Below are positions 4,930-5,928 of a DNA stretch of 5,928 bases, in pieces. The position numbers and the translations under genes are program-made. The notes beneath the pieces were generated by a model. The model had not been told where the DNA came from, made no database searches, and saw only the letters and a program-made list of their open reading frames with translations. Within the stretch, counting starts at the first letter, position 1; every line of letters begins with the position of its first letter. Origin of the DNA: Thermoleophilaceae bacterium (GTDB taxonomy: Bacteria; Actinomycetota; Thermoleophilia; Solirubrobacterales; Thermoleophilaceae); the NCBI GenBank assembly GCA_013811765.1, contig JACCUO010000021.1:1-5928 (forward strand), given 5' to 3'.

Positions 4930-5928
4930 TTACCGGCGTTCGCGGTAGAGCGCGGCGTCGGCGCGTGCGATTAGGGCCTCGGGCGAGTCGCCTTCTTGCA
5001 GTTCCGCAAGCCCAACGGTTATCGAGCGGGGCTCGGGGGCTTCTGCCAAGGCTGCGTTGACGAGGGCGAGCCGCTCCTCGGCATCGTGAATGTTCAAACC
5101 CGAGATTGCGCAGACGAACTCGTCACCCCCGTAGCGGATGACCAGGTCGTGAGAGCGCAACTTCTCCCGGAGGGCAGTGGCGACCTCGAGCAAGATCCGG
5201 TCCCCGGCAGCATGGCCGTGCGAGTCGTTGATCTCCTTGAGGCCGTCGACGTCGGCGAAGGCCAGCACGAACGGCTCCTCTGTCCGCCTCGCCCTCGCCA
5301 TCTCGCGTTTCAGCTCGACGAGCCCCGCGCCCCGGCGATAGGCACCGGTGAGGTCATCGTGGGACGAGGCCTCTCGGTCCCTTGCCGAGGCCCCGCGGTC
5401 GGCCAGGGCGGTATCGCGATCGTCTTCGGCGTGGGTCCGTTCGCTGGCCCCTGCCCCGCGATCGGCGAAAGCGGCCCCGCGGTCGGCCAGGGCGGTATCG
5501 CGATCTCCTTCGGCCTGGGTGCGCTCGCTGGCCCCCGCCCCACGGTCGGCGAGGGCGGTATCGCGGTCGGCCTCGGCCTCGGTGCGCTCGCCGGCCCCTG
5601 CCCGCCGATCCTGCGACGCTCGCCTGCGGTCAGAGGCAGCCTCTCGTCGCGCTAGCAGGGAGCGGTTGAGCGCGTCTGTCGTGATCCTCGCCCCTGCCGA
5701 GGCCTCGGACTGCTCGGCGGTCTGGTCGCGCTGGTCCGCGGCGTGATCGCGCCGCTCGGCGGCCTCGTCACGCCGGTCACCGGACAGGTCCCGCTGGTCA
5801 CCGGCCTGGTCGCGCTGGTCGGCGATCTGATCGCGTTCGTCGGCAATCTCATCCCGCCCCTCGGCGGCCTGGTCGCGCGTCTCGCCCGCCTGGTCGCGCG
5901 TCTCGCCCGCCTGGTCGCGCGTCTCGCC
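4930..5928 (-). CDS. Diguanylate cyclase (GGDEF) with N-terminal heptad repeats, partial
   Basis: The C-terminal 332 residues of a protein whose start lies beyond position 5928; the frame is open to the edge. It should make cyclic di-GMP from two GTP. The GGDEF domain spans residues 192-332 of this fragment. It begins with DLTGAYRR (192-199), then has FADVDGLKEIND (metal and GTP contacts) and RYGGDEF with an intact GGDEF (267-271). It ends with ARADAALYRERR. An RSHD motif (258-261), five residues before GGDEF, is the RxxD inhibitory site, so product feedback is likely. Residues 4-73 and 94-191 are 10 and 14 exact seven-residue repeats, almost all starting with arginine and poor in large hydrophobics. 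No membrane segment or sensory domain is visible in the part present. An internal ATG at 5301 lies inside the GGDEF domain and is not the start. The stop is TAA at 4930-4932. Confidence 0.88.
   Translation of the reverse strand, partial: GETRDQAGETRDQAGETRDQAAEGRDEIADERDQIADQRDQAGDQRDLSGDRRDEAAERRDHAADQRDQTAEQSEASAGARITTDALNRSLLARREAASDRRRASQDRRAGAGERTEAEADRDTALADRGAGASERTQAEGDRDTALADRGAAFADRGAGASERTHAEDDRDTALADRGASARDREASSHDDLTGAYRRGAGLVELKREMARARRTEEPFVLAFADVDGLKEINDSHGHAAGDRILLEVATALREKLRSHDLVIRYGGDEFVCAISGLNIHDAEERLALVNAALAEAPEPRSITVGLAELQEGDSPEALIARADAALYRERR
5356..5649 (-). repeat. Fourteen 21-bp units (heptad block next to GGDEF)
   Basis: Every 21 bp encodes one arginine-led heptad: RREAASD, RRRASQD, RRAGAGE, RTEAEAD, RDTALAD, RGAGASE, RTQAEGD, RDTALAD, RGAAFAD, RGAGASE, RTHAEDD, RDTALAD, RGASARD, REASSHD. 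A higher-order unit of RTxAExD-RDTALAD-RGAxAxx recurs three times; the middle copy carries one extra heptad. A 33-bp segment is identical at 5389-5421 and 5473-5505, exactly 84 bp (four heptads) apart. This indicates growth by segmental duplication. The block ends directly at the first residues of the GGDEF domain. Confidence 0.85.
5710..5928 (-). repeat. Ten or more 21-bp units (outer heptad block), running off the window
   Basis: Encodes RDQAGET, RDQAGET, RDQAAEG, RDEIADE, RDQIADQ, RDQAGDQ, RDLSGDR, RDEAAER, RDHAADQ, RDQTAEQ, preceded by the last three residues of another unit at the window edge. Two neighbouring DNA units (5869-5889 and 5890-5910) and the partial third (5911-5928) are identical base for base, so the array has expanded recently and probably continues beyond the window. 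A 20-residue linker (5650-5709), one residue short of three heptads, shifts the register relative to the inner block. Confidence 0.85.

Noticed and set aside
5310..5543. A 77-codon Pro/Ala/Gly-rich frame on the minus strand within the repeats.
   Set aside because: It is an alternative-frame shadow of the heptad array; the frame that continues into GGDEF is the coding one.
4996..5655. A Gly/Pro/Ala-rich repeat protein on the plus strand (219 codons).
   Set aside because: It is the antisense reading of the heptad repeats and the GGDEF domain; the regular DNA repeat keeps several frames open at once.
5356..5928. The regular short repeats as a CRISPR array.
   Set aside because: Units are 21 bp, directly adjacent without spacers, divergent, and lie in frame within a protein gene.

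Overview
The window is GC-rich and densely packed. It reads as chromosomal DNA of a high-GC actinobacterium; Thermoleophilia/Solirubrobacterales-like is my best guess. The reasons are the codon bias, TTG/GTG starts, leaderless promoters with -10 boxes directly abutting the ATG, VapBC-type modules, and a GGDEF protein with arginine/alanine-rich repeats. The organism assignment is inference; nothing in the window fixes the taxon.

Left part (1-1735, minus strand): a two-gene fatty-acid operon. fabH (beta-ketoacyl-ACP synthase III, which starts chain synthesis) is followed, with an 8-nt overlap, by fabG (3-oxoacyl-ACP reductase, the first reduction of each cycle). Both keep their full catalytic residue sets.

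Divergent regulatory region (1736-1936): 201 bp between fabH and an oppositely oriented transporter gene. It holds two perfect G/C-rich inverted repeats about 40 bp apart (centres near 1756 and 1796.5) that share a CCCCG/CGGGG half-site. This is a good candidate for a shared operator.

Centre (1937-3487, plus strand): a NarK-type nitrate/nitrite transporter of the major facilitator superfamily, with both nitrate-signature motifs. Hairpins follow its stop codon.

Tandem toxin-antitoxin cluster (3531-4911, plus strand): a Phd/YefM antitoxin with a PIN-domain (VapC-like) toxin, then 55 bp later an AbrB-type antitoxin with a second, different PIN-domain toxin. In both modules the toxin start overlaps the antitoxin stop by 4 nt (TTGA, GTGA). 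Both antitoxins appear to be read from leaderless mRNAs driven by an extended -10 box. The second promoter is embedded in an ATGGTA/TACCAT repeat set that looks like its own operator.

Right part (4930-5928, minus strand): the C-terminal 332 residues of a diguanylate cyclase, convergent with the toxin gene. Its GGDEF domain has an intact active site and an intact RxxD inhibitory site. It is preceded by 24 seven-residue repeats beginning with arginine (one starting RR), encoded by a 21-bp DNA periodicity and running into the catalytic domain without a break in register. The N-terminus lies beyond the window.

I see no mobile element, CRISPR array, tRNA or rRNA, and no gene-free stretch above 300 bp. 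Nothing here is clearly a new system. The least ordinary elements are the heptad-repeat cyclase, the AbrB operator architecture and the paired palindromes.
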